Below, piece after piece: positions 24,601 to 34,700 of a stretch of 64,000 nt of DNA (positions within the stretch are counted from its first letter, which is position 1; the number at the start of each line of letters is the position of its first letter). The stretch comes from Tipula vernalis (lineage: Eukaryota; Arthropoda; Insecta; Diptera; Tipulidae). Where the stretch lies: positions 181,452,015-181,516,014 of the forward strand of contig OY282558.1 of the NCBI GenBank assembly GCA_958295665.1, given 5' to 3'. The notes beneath the pieces are model-generated. The model was not told the origin of the DNA, searched no databases, and was given only the letters and a program-made list of their open reading frames with translations. A program made the translations under genes and the position numbers.

Positions 24601-27600
24601 CAGACCAACAAACGCACGAACCTCTGACACGTTACTTGGACGTTTCATGTTTTGTATAGCATCCATTTTGGATTGCAATTTGTGAATTCCATTCCTATCG
24701 ATCTTGTATCCACAATATTCAATGGAATCAGCAAAAAACTCACATTTTTTAAATTCACCCTCATATTATGTCTTTGTAATCGCGACAATACCGTATCTAA
24801 TCTTTTAAGATGAGTTTGTTCATCTGGCCCCGTTATTTTAATATCATCTAAAAATACGGACACGCCTTCTATATCTTGTAAAATTATTTCCATTTGACGT
24901 TGCCACAAAGCAGGTGCTGAAGCTATACCATACATCAGTCGAGTCGGCCTAAATAACCCCTTATGCGTATTTAAGGTCAAAATAGATCGACCTTCCGGTC
25001 TTACTTCCATTTGAAGATACGCATTCTTAAGATCTATCTTTGTAAATTTATTTCCGCCCGACATTGATGCGAATAACTTCTCAATGGTTGGAAGAGGGTG
25101 ATCATCAATTATTAAATTTTTATTGACGGTTATTTTGAAATCCCCGCACAATCGTACTGTACCATTTGATTTCATAACAGGTACCAACGGAGTGCCCATT
25201 CACTGTGACTGACCTTTTCTAAAACTCCGTTTTGAATCAGACTATCAATTTCTGATTCTACGACCGATTTTATAGCGAAAGGAATTTGCCTTGCTTTATA
25301 AAAAACCGGTATGCACCCCTCTTTTAAATTTAGTTTAGCCTGCATTCCCTCAATTTTCCCTATAGTATCAGAGAAAACCAAATCAAATTTGTTTAATAAA
25401 TTTGTAACTCGAATATCATGTACCTTCATAGAAATAGTACTAACGGTTTCTACATTTAAAATTTTGTTCCAATCACAACTTAGTTTACGCATCCACTCGC
25501 ACCCTAATAATGGATGTCGATTTGTCTTTACGATATATAATGGTAAACGTATCGTATATCAATGCTACCATCTTTTACACTAACGTCTATAACTCCTACA
25601 ACATCAAGACTATTTCCACAATACGTCATCAACCCAACATCCGTAGACAGAATCTCCAGTTCAGGAAAAAACTTACCTTTTTCTTTCAAACTCATAATTG
25701 AGACAGGGCTTCCTGTATCAACCTCGAATTTAATTTCTAACGCGTTAACTTTTATATCCAGCCATGCCTTTGAATCATCTACGTTACAATTATCTTTAAA
25801 GATTTCGAGATCATTTACGTTAACTACTGGTTTATCACTATTATAATCAATTTCTATTAAATTCGTATGATTTGTTTGTTTTAATTTAGTACATACGGAC
25901 ACTAAATGCCCTACTTTTTTACAAAATTCACATGTCGATTTGACATGGACACAATTATTTGCTAAATGAGTTTTTAACCCACATCTATAACAGCTCAACT
26001 TATTTTGCATAGAACTACTAATTATATTTTTATTTTGATTTGTATTTGAATTTTTACCTGACGTGCTGGGTCCATTTCCTTTATTATTTTTGTTATTAAA
26101 TTTTTGATTTTTTTTTTTTACTCTCATTTGAATTCACGAAGTTGACTGTTTTTGGATGTCTGTGTAGTTGTGCTGCATCCCTTGATGACAATTCCAGTGC
26201 CATCGCAAGTTCAGCTGCCTTTCCAAATCCAACGTTCTCGATTCAAGTAGTCGTCCTTGTATACGCTCGCTCCTTAACCCGAAAACAAATTGATTTCGGA
26301 GAGCTATTTTCAAATATTCCCCAAAGTTACAATTAATTGCCAACCGCCGTAGCCCAGATAAAAATTCTCGTATCGTTTCACCCAAGTTTCACCCTCTTTT
26401 TGTATACGAAGATGAAATCTATGATTTTCCATTATTTCTAATGGTGCCGGATTGTAATGCATTTCCAACAGTTTTACAATCTCATCATACGTTTTTGTAT
26501 ACGCTGATGTTGGAGCCAATTTATCGTACACGATGTCGAATGCTTCTTGACCCATATAATGTAATAAAAAATGCAAATGGTTTGCTTTCTTTATATTAAA
26601 AACGGCGAAAGCACCTTCTAACCGCTGAATCCACCTATTCCACTTTGTAATCTTGTGGTCAAATTTATCAATTGTAAATGATGTTTGTACAGTGGTGGTT
26701 TCTTCCTTATCCGACATGTTGATTTCGAACAAAACAAAAATTATTTTACGCAGGTTTGTAAATTTTAAAACATCCTCGTCGCCAAATTGTTGTAATTGTA
26801 ATTGGTATATCCGGCAATCGTAATATAGTTTTATTTCTTGTATTTAAAACACAGTTTAAAGATACTTTTATTCTTATTTTATTTACAGCGCTTTATTCAC
26901 TTTCTTATTTCGACAGGCTACAAGTTGTACATGGGTTATTCTTATGCTACCTTCTTTGACAGTCCTTTTCTCTACCCTACTAAAACCCTACATACATATC
27001 ATATTTTATGTGAAGTCAAAGTCATGTAAACGCACAACTTATATTACACCCCCACCCATTGAAGGCTGGTAACACTTATTTCTTCTTCTCTCGTTTCTTT
27101 ACTAACCCTGACTTACTGCCTGACTTTCTGGAATCTGAAGAATCTCGAATAAGAACGAGATCTTCTTCGGTTTGTTGCTCCGGAACCATTCAGCTGGTTT
27201 TACCTTTTTCTCTATCATGGCCCCTATTTAAGCAATATCTTCCAAGCTTCTGCAATTTATTGATATCCGTGGTTAAGCTGGCTCTGACCTAACGAAAATG
27301 AAACTATTAAATAAAACACATTTTTTTTATTTATTTCAGATTAAAATTAAAGAATAAAGAATTAACAGTAAAAACTATTGATGGCGAAATTAAATTCGAG
27401 GGAATTTCTAGAAAATTCACACGAAAATTATACGAATGGGAGAAATCAAGAGGGATTGGACCTGAATCATCTACATTTGCTCTACTTCATCCTGGCTATC
27501 GGCCACTTGCTGTCGATAAAATGTCACAGAAGGAAAAAAATTATAGTAAACAATTTCTAATTAAAATTAAAGTTCTTATTTATTAATTTTGAATGAGTAT

Positions 27601-30600
27601 TTAATTTTACAGTTGAATCTGGAGGATTTACACGTTCATTTTCGATGGACAGTATTTCACCAATTCCGTCGGTACCCTCAATATCGAGACAAACTTCTAG
27701 CCTATCATTGAATGATGCTGATGAGATGAAGGATAATACGTCAACGGATCGAAGAATATCATCAAATCCTGAACTCGAAGTAACCGATTCTGATTTACCG
27801 GAAGAACCAGAAGCAGTAATTGTTGAAGTTGAAGATGAAATTGAAGAAACGGCAGCACCGTTATATACAACGATACCAAAAATTGAACAGCAAACGGCTG
27901 TTTATAAATATGAGAGAATGGGAAAACCAATATGGTAATTATTGTAACTGTTTGGAATATATTTTGCTCATGCTAACTAAAACACTTTTTTTCCTGCATA
28001 CTTTTAGTGTCCCTGAAGCAAAAGCCACATTTTTGAATCGAACGAACGATGGTCAGCAAACTATCAGAATACTTGAACGTTATGTATCACTTTTGGAAGA
28101 AGATGCCAAGGGGATCGATGACTTTAAAGTAAGTGCTTCATATTTTCCTGTAATTTAACAAGGTTCTTAACGAATTCTATTAAAACGTTTTTTCAGACTT
28201 TAAAGTTGCATATCCAGCTAGTGTACGACTCATTGAACACAATACCTATACATGCAAGACGAATAAATTCGAAAAGATATGATTTAATAAAGGAACTTTC
28301 TTGTGAATTAATTGCAATGGTAAAATGTTTAGAAATCTCAACAATGTTTCCAATTATTTTTAGCTAATCAAAAACTTGTTTGTTTTAGTTAAATTCACCA
28401 CGCGACGAGGATATTAGTGGTATTTTCGAGCGTGTTAAATATTTATTGGATCACCTTAAGCACTACATTCAAGATTTAATACGACATTTTACTCGAGATA
28501 GCAACGAAGAAGTGCCTTTAATAAGCATAACCCCAGCAGACATTAACAATCAAAATTCTCGTGCCACAATAACTTTCATTCCGGAAATTATGTCAAACGC
28601 CGTCAAAGTCCATCAAGTACATATCCTTCATGACAAAGATTTAAATAAAAGTACAGTTAAGGTACACCAAGTTCAAATCCTTCATGATAAGGACTCTGAT
28701 AATCAAAATGAAGACTCAACACAACCCTCTACTTCATCTAAGCACAAGGAAGAAGAAAAATCAAAGAAAATTAACCGAAGCTCTAGTAATGGGCAGAAAA
28801 GGAAAGTGAAATTAAGGAAACTTGGTTCCCGGCAAAGCAGTAAAACCGAAACGGAGAGTGACGAAGATACACAAAACTATGTGATGGAAACACCACGCAA
28901 ATGTAAACGAAAAACAAGTCGAGCCAAAAAGAATATCGACAACTTTGATAAAACCGAGGAACTACCACCACCACCACCGCCTGAACTGGATGATGTTGTC
29001 TATGTGTTAAAAATTAAGCCAGGACAGAAAAAGCCCGAAACAAGTAAGGTGTCTGAAAACAAAGCTGACTCTTTAGAAGATAAAATTTTGATAACTCCCA
29101 CGGAAACTTATGTTGAGTTAATCGAAAAATCATCCGACAACTCAAACTTGACACCAATTCCAATGACAACGGCCAACGTATTTGTTAAAAAGAAGCGAAA
29201 ACTATTTACTACAGTCAATGGATCGTCCGAAACTATTGTCAAAAACCTTGACTCATCAAGTACGTCAGATCGTAACGAGAGTGATGCAAATACTAATGAA
29301 CAAAATGTTGACACTGATAAAAAAATTATGAACCTTCCGCCATTGCCACAATCACCAAACGCACATAGAAAACTAGAATCCAAAACATCTAGTACTAAAG
29401 AAATGTCCCCCTCAATTAGATTAATGATTGCCAAATACAATGAAAGAATATCAGCCGAGCGAAATCCTAACTCACCATTAAGTTCGGGTTCTTGTTCGCC
29501 GGTAGGCTGGAGATCACCGGTGCTAGATCGACGCGTTAGGACCCAAACACAAAAATATCAAGAGAATATTATTGGAATTACAAAATCGTCGAGTGTTGGC
29601 AATTTAGAAAATCGTTTAATGCTCTCCGCCCTAATTGAAAAATCAAACAGCTGTTCTGAAAAGGATCCAATATGCAATGTTGCGCGCTCTGTAAAAAAGT
29701 CACACAGTGCTGGCAGATTAGACACTCAATGGACGGTCGTTGACATTGAACCAGAAGAAGTGGCACCAACTCCAACAACTCCTGAAATGAAATTAAATGT
29801 TTGTGCTCCGGTGCCAAAGGTCGAAACATCAACAAAAAAGGAACGATTGTACGTCAAAAAATCAGACACTCATCCTTTAATGTCACAAAAAAGCGGAATA
29901 CAAAGGAAAATAACATCGACAAATCAACGCGAAGATCCATTATATCGACGATATTTTTCTGATGATGGTTCAAGTAATCACCCCAACAAATATGATAATT
30001 CTATTCCGAAAATTTCACGAAAATATGATACAAAACCATCTTCGCTCAAACTAAGACCAACTGTATTACATTTCGATGAACGAGTATTTGCTCAATCGGC
30101 ACCCGTAAGCCCGGAGGAACTAGAAATTCTAGAAATTAAAATACCATTAAATGATCGGGCACTAAAACTACAAAAGGCCAAAGAAGAATTTTTACGATCA
30201 AATAAGCCATCTGGTAAGGCCGATACATGGAGCAATCGTTTAAGTCATATAAGTATAGAAAATGATAATTCGCCAAAAACGATTTGTCCCTTAGTGAAAA
30301 GTGCTAGCGTCGGAGTGATTGGAGCGGCTGTTTCATCCGAACCAATTGTAAAATCTTCATCAGCCCATCAATATGATTCATTACCTCGAAATACAAAAGT
30401 ACAAGATGAAAATAAATTACGGAATCGTTTTGGAATTTCAAATATTGCTTCGAAATTGCGCAAAGTAAAGTTACGACGCAGTAGTAAAGATTTATCAAAA
30501 ATGAATGCCGTTTCAGAGTTGTGCCGACAAAGTCTGATGGTTGATTTAATACCAAGTGAAGGATTACCGCCTATTGCTAAGCCCGATTCGAAACCCATTG

Positions 30601-30722
30601 ATCAACAACCATCGTCTACGAGTTCAACATCATCGAGTTTTATAACATTAAAATTTCTTAAGGGCGATAAAAAGGATTCCAAATTATTAAAATCAAAAAG
30701 TATGGGCACAACACTTGATTAA
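6619..30722 (+). CDS. large multi-exon serine-rich host protein, C-terminal eight exons
   Basis: Eight exons join in one frame: 6619-7208, 7282-7432, 8959-9625, 27340-27545, 27613-27934, 28008-28128, 28197-28319 and 28389-30722 (TAA). Every junction has GT/AG and matching phases, giving about 1504 codons. The first visible exon starts inside a codon after an acceptor, so 5' exons are missing or unrecognised. The protein is rich in Ser, Lys, Asp and Asn. Exon 3 contains a charged segment with PDEKDLPEDFQ and a Lys/Asp/Glu-rich, possibly coiled stretch. Exon 4 has a compact conserved-looking block (TRKLYEWEKSRGIGPES). Exons 6 and 7 look helical. The last exon is disordered, with a PPPPPP run and a repeated peptide. 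No enzyme motif or membrane segment is visible. A cytoskeletal or signalling scaffold is a guess only; I do not recognise the family. Confidence 0.85.
7552..8341 (-). CDS. nested secreted TsetseEP-like (DUF725-type) protein
   Basis: Two exons on the minus strand: exon 1 8341-8297 (15 codons, donor GTAAGT) and exon 2 8235-7552 (acceptor TTAG). They join in phase 0 to about 242 residues. The start is chosen because it gives a signal peptide (MKVLLFIVASIVVIQAFKA) and sits about 50 bp after a TATA box. The rest is predicted mostly helical, with six spaced cysteines (around PCVANQE, AICTNTA, SQCFS, LKCVIG, RSCVAR, IVICIE). That pattern fits the insect TsetseEP/DUF725 family of secreted, often gut-expressed proteins of unclear function. 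Family assignment is by pattern, not by search. The whole gene lies inside intron 2 (7433-8958) of the opposite-strand host gene. Confidence 0.7.
8390..8397 (-). promoter_or_regulatory. TATA box of the nested TsetseEP-like gene
   Basis: TATAAAAG on the minus strand, about 50 bp upstream of the ATG, which would leave a short 5' UTR. A GATA-factor-type site (TGATAAG, minus strand) lies about 115 bp further upstream at 8511-8517; such sites are common in insect gut and fat-body promoters. Confidence 0.6.
10130..12660 (-). pseudogene. decayed Ty3/gypsy retrotransposon
   Basis: Read on the minus strand. 12656-12390 is a gag (capsid) fragment with the block LVEIIRNNMG. 11279-11073 is a reverse transcriptase fragment, with VMPFELCSSPQTLCRLMDK corresponding to the usual MPFGLCNAPATFQRLMD block and VYLDS corresponding to the YLDD active site. 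Around 10870-11000 the continuing frame gives the post-RT block GLTGWYQRFIPNYAEI. Further left only scattered RNase H/integrase-like sequence remains. The frame is broken many times and no LTRs are recognised. An old, dead insertion. Confidence 0.6.
12915..13575 (-). pseudogene. unrecognised acidic ORF fragments, probably transposon remnant
   Basis: Two minus-strand open segments (13575-13387 and 13307-12915). The second is strongly acidic (EEPIDESSDESGELEDRA) followed by a more basic tail. Acidic N-terminal stretches of this kind occur in several transposases, but I see no catalytic motif and make no family call. Confidence 0.3.
13744..16144 (+). pseudogene. decayed, internally deleted Ty3/gypsy element
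   Basis: Plus-strand remnants in the expected order. 13744-14341 is gag, interrupted by a stop at 13987. 14846-15124 spans the protease/RT border (LCEKYSDIFKPGLGHC). At about 15160 the sequence jumps to the end of RNase H (HANADALSRLP), so most of RT and RNase H is deleted. 15480-15560 is a piece of integrase core (LNFAGPFLDA), and 15620-16140 is the integrase C-terminal region (SPSELRHGRQPKTAL). The organisation resembles the mag/K02A2.6-like group of Ty3/gypsy, inferred from the motifs. No LTRs found. Confidence 0.6.
17290..17710 (-). repeat. left copy of the long-TIR internal block
   Basis: Diverged inverted copy of 19560-20130, and also related to 41090-41380. Shared features on the minus strand, in order: TAGCCATAAA, AATTTGATACCCGGTAT, CAACAACAACAA, ACTTCCGGTCCC and AATTTGTGATTTGACGT. 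The lysine-rich open frame here (17381-17695) is a by-product of the repeat and not a gene. Confidence 0.65.
17965..19420 (+). pseudogene. broken transposase-like gene of the long-TIR element
   Basis: Plus-strand fragments inside the inverted-repeat element. One begins MVNNSLNSPLTPETSS (about 17965). 18071-18310 continues with Ser/Thr/Leu-rich sequence. 18390-18647 is an 85-codon piece with LIMCTLNECYEGYKLKF. Around 19325-19410 the frame reads through a TGA into HFHATAHGKGPCEP. A HGKGPCD-type block occurs in a family of uncharacterised transposon proteins in insects and hydra (recollection, not searched). Multiple stops and frameshifts make it non-functional. Confidence 0.5.
19560..20140 (+). 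repeat. right copy of the long-TIR internal block
   Basis: Plus-strand copy with TTTATAGCCATAAATACAAC, AAATTTGACACCCTGTAT and AATTTGTGATTTGACGTA. Pairs with 17290-17710 as part of the same transposon. Confidence 0.65.
20521..22258. pseudogene. jumbled Ty3/gypsy debris
   Basis: About 21340-21430 on the minus strand reads like the RT block before the active site (DEPAIFERLIKDFLRAI, compare NAPAIFQRLI). 21900-22010 on the plus strand reads like the end of a gypsy protease (QCIFGLDFIIEY). 21846-21870 and 22212-22235 are inverted copies of one sequence (CAACAGCTTAGTTGTT core). Nothing is intact. 20521-20980 shows no recognisable element. Confidence 0.4.
22259..22520 (-). repeat. 3' LTR of the intronic gypsy element
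   Basis: On the minus strand the outer end reads TTACAACA. Matches 26788-27048 almost base for base. Preceded internally by a T-rich/purine-rich tract. Confidence 0.85.
22657..25492 (-). pseudogene. pol (RT, RNase H, integrase) of the intronic gypsy element, frameshifted
   Basis: 25199-24645 is reverse transcriptase, with FTKIDLKNAYLQMEV and active site VFLDD. 24424-24212 is the RNase H start (LATDASSYGVGAVLSH). 24236-23418 carries the rest of RNase H and the integrase zinc region (SKCQ) plus first Asp block (VHVDFAGPF). 23514-22657 carries the second Asp (VTDHGSQFTGG), the Glu (NGQAERYVRTIKE) and the C-terminal part. Breaks near 25185, 24650 and 23480 look like single-base losses, two of them in A runs. 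Confidence 0.8.
25528..26127 (-). pseudogene. nucleocapsid zinc knuckles and protease of the intronic gypsy element
   Basis: Two CCHC knuckles (CYRCGLKTHLANNC and CEFCKKVGHLVSVC) bind retroelement RNA. They are followed by an aspartic protease with the active-site motif VDTGSPVS. The reading frame is offset from gag upstream and from pol downstream by small indels. Confidence 0.75.
26134..26732 (-). pseudogene. gag (capsid) of the intronic gypsy element, frameshifted
   Basis: Starts MSDKEETTTVQTSF at 26732. The capsid-like region includes WNRWIQRLEGAF and HYNPAPLEIMENHRFHLR. Around 26330-26385 the frame shifts, after which REFLSGLRRLAINCNFG continues the normal gag block. The nucleocapsid part follows in another frame at 26127. 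Confidence 0.7.
26788..27048 (-). repeat. 5' LTR of the intronic gypsy element
   Basis: Minus-strand LTR from TGTAATATAAG to TTACAACA, followed internally by the TGGCGACGAGG primer-binding site. Confidence 0.85.
28389..30722 (+). CDS. terminal exon of the large host gene (778 codons)
   Basis: Begins after the acceptor TGTTTTAG in phase 0 and ends at TAA 30720-30722. It opens with a short helical segment (FERVKYLLDHLKHYIQDL), then becomes low-complexity and Ser/Thr/Lys-rich. Near its start a ~13-residue peptide is repeated: VKVHQVHILHDKD, then VKVHQVQILHDKD about 20 residues later. A six-proline run follows (EELPPPPPPELDD). Several short SSSVGN/SHSAGR/SASVGV-type motifs recur and resemble phospho-site clusters (inference). 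Codon use is ordinary and the frame is open for 2.3 kb, so this is a functional exon. Confidence 0.9.
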   Translation, partial: LNSPRDEDISGIFERVKYLLDHLKHYIQDLIRHFTRDSNEEVPLISITPADINNQNSRATITFIPEIMSNAVKVHQVHILHDKDLNKSTVKVHQVQILHDKDSDNQNEDSTQPSTSSKHKEEEKSKKINRSSSNGQKRKVKLRKLGSRQSSKTETESDEDTQNYVMETPRKCKRKTSRAKKNIDNFDKTEELPPPPPPELDDVVYVLKIKPGQKKPETSKVSENKADSLEDKILITPTETYVELIEKSSDNSNLTPIPMTTANVFVKKKRKLFTTVNGSSETIVKNLDSSSTSDRNESDANTNEQNVDTDKKIMNLPPLPQSPNAHRKLESKTSSTKEMSPSIRLMIAKYNERISAERNPNSPLSSGSCSPVGWRSPVLDRRVRTQTQKYQENIIGITKSSSVGNLENRLMLSALIEKSNSCSEKDPICNVARSVKKSHSAGRLDTQWTVVDIEPEEVAPTPTTPEMKLNVCAPVPKVETSTKKERLYVKKSDTHPLMSQKSGIQRKITSTNQREDPLYRRYFSDDGSSNHPNKYDNSIPKISRKYDTKPSSLKLRPTVLHFDERVFAQSAPVSPEELEILEIKIPLNDRALKLQKAKEEFLRSNKPSGKADTWSNRLSHISIENDNSPKTICPLVKSASVGVIGAAVSSEPIVKSSSAHQYDSLPRNTKVQDENKLRNRFGISNIASKLRKVKLRRSSKDLSKMNAVSELCRQSLMVDLIPSEGLPPIAKPDSKPIDQQPSSTSSTSSSFITLKFLKGDKKDSKLLKSKSMGTTLD

Positions 30723-31500
30723 CTTAGTTTTGATGATTTTTTTTTTCACTAATTTAATTATTATTTGTTATAAAGTACATCATATAAATAAATTTTAGTA
30801 CAACAACAAGGAATGTGTTTTATAACGAATGAAAACCATTTTTGTTTACCTGGGTACCTTAATTTTGGTTCCGTTGATTTTTAATTTCACTATAAGTTCA
30901 CAACTTTTGGATCAGAAATCATTGATTTTTTCCGGATACGACTCAGGAAGCTGATTATGATTAGGTAAGATTCTAATATTTTTGCTTAACCTACAGATAC
31001 AGCGTCCCCACAGGGTTATACCTGTATAGAGGTCTCCCAGCGTTGTATTAGCTGGGATGTCCGATACGAATTATAATAGCCCCATAATCTTGTAAAATGA
31101 AACACTGCACACTGTTATTAACAACCGTATATTCGGCTAGGAAAATACATAAACGAACTTTTTTATTTGTACACTAGATTTGCTCGATACCATTCACCAC
31201 TGGTATCATATAATCACCCAACCGAAAAATTATTGAAAACAATTTTTAATATTATCTTATTAATTGTGTTGTTATACACTTTAATTTTTATTTTGGGTAC
31301 TATATCCCAAAATTGAGCACAAGAACAGAAAAATGATAGCAAAATTTAATGGCTGATGATGCCACACCGAAAGAAAAAACGAGAGTATATATCGTTGCAA
31401 ATATATTATATACGAGTATGTCAAAACATGACATTTTCATTTGGGACATTACGTAAAATAGGTAGACTGGAGAAGAAATTTCACCATCGGAATTGATAAG
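30723..31500. other. host 3' flank and uncharacterised sequence
   Basis: Contains the host 3' UTR to about 30810, then AT-rich DNA without a recognisable ORF. The last several hundred bases may include the LTR of the minus-strand gypsy fragment that follows, but no second copy is available for proof. Confidence 0.35.
30787..30792 (+). terminator. polyadenylation signal of the host gene
   Basis: AATAAA lies 65 bp after the stop codon, within ATATAAATAAATTTT. Confidence 0.6.
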
Positions 31501-31501
31501 T

Positions 31502-31740
31502 CTATTTTGAATCCTTGTAGTGATTAAACAAAATGAGTGAGCGATTGTATGAGTGCATCGCTCCAGGACTCCTCCGCAAGTGATTCTCCCTTCCTAAGAA
31601 ATTATTGAATTTGTAGTAGGTAGGAACGATTTTGTGTGTTCGTGGGCTCGATGTTTGATCGGCCGAACAGATAATTCCATATGCTGGTTTAAGTCGATCG
31701 ATTGAAACGTTATGTTTTTTACCATTAACCAATACGACGA
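31502..31740 (-). pseudogene. gypsy integrase C-terminal fragment (CsRn1-like)
   Basis: Minus-strand open frame containing VNGKKHNVSIDRLKPAYG, the typical end of a gypsy integrase/pol ORF and the same block found as ISLDRLKPCY at about 35960 and ICIDRLKPCF at about 35010. Only this end of the element is present. It abuts a plus-strand gag fragment at about 31800. Confidence 0.65.
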
Positions 31741-31799
31741 ATAAAACCCAAACAATATTTTACATACAACTAACTACTAAGTGAATTTAAACTTAATGC

Positions 31800-34700
31800 T
31801 GGTAGTGATTTCGCCGAGAAAACTATCCAACAACTATGGATGTCGCGTCTACCGCAACAGGTCCAAATGGTACTCAGTCATTTTTTAAAACGACGTCGAC
31901 CCAAGTACATTGGCTGAACGAGCCGATGCGGTTTACGAAACAATGTCGCACTCGCGAGTTAACCCAATCGATGGAATTTTTCCACAAGTGCCGTCCACAA
32001 ACACCACAGCCAATCAAGCGCTGAACATTGAGGGTTTGTTGGACCGTTTTGTTAAACGGTTAATAATGACTAGCAATAATCAGATATCTTATGCACGATC
32101 ACGTTCACAGGCGTGAACGCTGCGCACGCAGTCGGTCTAGCTCTAGACGCCGGCTTAACAGCAAATATAAAACTTGCTATTATCATTAAAAGTTTGGTGA
32201 TAAGGCTCAAAAATGCATCGACGGATGTACATTTCAGTCTGAAAACAATAATGGTAATACCCAAGACTCAACCCGTTCAAAACAAAATTTTTAAAGTGTC
32301 ATTAAACGTTGGCGACAGTCAATGATGACACTACTTCCAGTCGCCTTATTATAATTGATTATACAAAGGAACTTAAGTTTCTAATCGATACCGGCGCGGA
32401 TTTATCAATAGTTCCAGTTAAACATTTTAAACCAGTGAAAGCGACATTTACTTTAAATCTATACGCTGCCAATGGTACACCGGTGTTAGCGTATGGTACC
32501 AAATTGTTAAAAATAGACATTGGCTTACGTCGCGAATTTCGTTGGGAATTTGTTATCGCAGACGTTTCGACGCCAATACTCGGTGCTTTTTGAAACATAC
32601 GGGAATAGTTGTGGACATTAGCAAACGGAAGATCATTGATCCGGTGACTTCACTGTCCATTCCAGGTCTAATTACACGTATGGCAACGCAAGGTTTGTCA
32701 TATATTAACCAGAAAACAGTCCCTACAAAGGTTCACGATCTGCTTAAACAATTCCCAGAGATAACTAGTCGCTTATTAAGCAGCCATGCTATCAAACATA
32801 ACGTCACGCATCGGTTAGAAACAACTGGACAGCCGATCTTTGCGAAAACACGTCGTTTAGCACCAGATAAACTCCTTATCGCAAAAGCCGAGTTCGACAA
32901 CATGTTAGCACAAGCTATTTGTCGTCCGAGCAAAAATCCGTGGGCAAGCCCTCTTCACCTGGTTTTGAAAAAAAATTGAGACTGGAGACCATGCGGTGAT
33001 TACCGGTCGCTAAACCGAGTTACAGTTCCTGACAGGTATCCCATACCGAATCTATTGGACTTTTTTCGTACCAACTCGCGGGTTGCACAGTTTTATCGAC
33101 TATCGACCTTGTTCAAGCGTACCATCAAATCCCGATCGAACCATCACATGTCCCCAGGACAGCAATCTTAACACCTTTTGGTCTTTTTGAATTTACCAAA
33201 ATGACCTTTGGGCTAAAGAACGCAGCAGAGTCTTTTCAAAGGCTAATGCATTCTGTTTTATTCGGCCTCAAGTTCGGTTTCGTCTACTTGGATGATATTC
33301 TGATCGCATCCAAGTCTTTCGAAGATCATCTTGAGCACCTCAAGATCGTTTTTCAAAAATTATCAGACCATGGTTTGATTATTAATTACGACAAATGCGT
33401 CTTTGCATTACCCGAAATTAAATTCCTCGGTCATCTAATCAACGAACAAGGCATTCTTGAACTTCCAGACAAAGTTCATGTCATTAAAAATTTCGAACGG
33501 CCTGTAATGGTTAATCAACACAAACGATTCTTGGGAATGATTAATTTTTACAGACAAGCTGTACTTAATAACTTCTTGAAAGGTTACAAGAAGAACAGCA
33601 AATCTCCAATCGAATGGACTTCAGCATCTATTGACGCTTTTAACACTTGCAAGGAGAAGCTATGCCAAGCGACACTACTTGCACACCCAATCCCCGACGC
33701 TCGTTTAACATTTATGGTTGACGCATCCGATCACGCAATCAGAGCAGTGGTTCACTCTGTTCACCGACCACAAACCCCTGGTCTACCCATTTTATCAGAA
33801 TCCGGATAAAGCATCTCCGCTTCAATTTCGGTACCTGGACTTCATCGGCCAATTCACAACCGATATCCAACACATCTCCGGCGTTAACCACGTCGTTGCA
33901 GATACTTTATCTCGTATAGATCAAATTTCTATTCCTGAAAGCATTGACTATACAATAATCGCGGATGCACAAACCAACGATGCAGAATTGCGAGAACTCT
34001 TGCATAGTAACAACATGTCACTAAATTTCAAGCAAGTCCCAATAACGTTTAATTCCAATAAACACATTTATTGCGATATTTCGACTGGCAAACCTCGTCC
34101 ATTCATTCCGTTAAACTTCCGGAAACAAATTTTCGAATCATTTCACAACCTTTCGCACCCCGGAATCCAAGCCACAACCAATATTTTAACTAAAAATGTT
34201 ATCTGGCCCTCGTTACGAAAGGATTCGAAAGTTTCCACTTAACAATGTGTTCACTGCCAAAAGTCGAAAGTTTCAAGGCACACCAAGTCACCTCTCAGCA
34301 ATTTCACAGTGGCTTCGCAACGTTTTGCAGAATTACATCTAGACATCATTGGTCCTTTACCGATTACTGATAACCAACGTTATTGCGTCACGCTAATTGA
34401 TCGTTTCACACGTTGGCCTGAAGCGGTTCCTGTACCGGACATATCGGCTGCCACTGTATTGTTCGCCGTTTATTCAACATGGATATCCCGTTTTGGCGTT
34501 CCAGTTTCCATTCTTACAGATCAAGGAACCCAGTTCGAATCCGAACTTTTCAACGAGTTATCAAAATTATTAGGTTTCAAACGAATACGAACCACGGCTT
34601 ACAATCCTAAATGTAACGGCATGGTTGAGAGATGACACCGCACTCTCAAGGCTGCCATTATGTGTCACGAGCGAGCCGACTGGACCAACATACTTCCGAC

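Larger units (their letters stand above)
22259..27048 (-). mobile_element. nearly full-length Ty3/gypsy LTR retrotransposon (mag/K02A2.6-like)
   Basis: Two near-identical LTRs of about 261 bp (22259-22520 and 26788-27048) bracket a 4.3-kb internal region read on the minus strand. Just inside the right (5') LTR is a primer-binding site starting TGGCGACGAGGATG. Just inside the left (3') LTR is the polypurine tract GGAGGGGAAGAG. Gag, protease, RT, RNase H and integrase follow in standard order. The coding region is broken by several single-base frameshifts although the LTRs differ by only a few bases. Confidence 0.85.
9626..27339 (+). other. 17.7-kb intron of the host gene, largely transposon-derived
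   Basis: Donor GTAAGT at 9626 and acceptor TTATTTCAG ending at 27339; the flanking exons join in phase 2. The intron holds two decayed gypsy elements, a DNA transposon with long inverted ends, further gypsy debris and a nearly full-length gypsy element. Positions 9630-10130, 12660-12914 and 16150-16680 show nothing recognisable. Confidence 0.8.

Noticed and set aside
24202..24627. 141-codon plus-strand ORF
   Set aside because: It is antisense to RNase H and RT of the minus-strand gypsy element and shows no protein motif.
30304..30598. Minus-strand ORFs in the last host exon
   Set aside because: They are antisense shadows of a strongly coding plus-strand exon.
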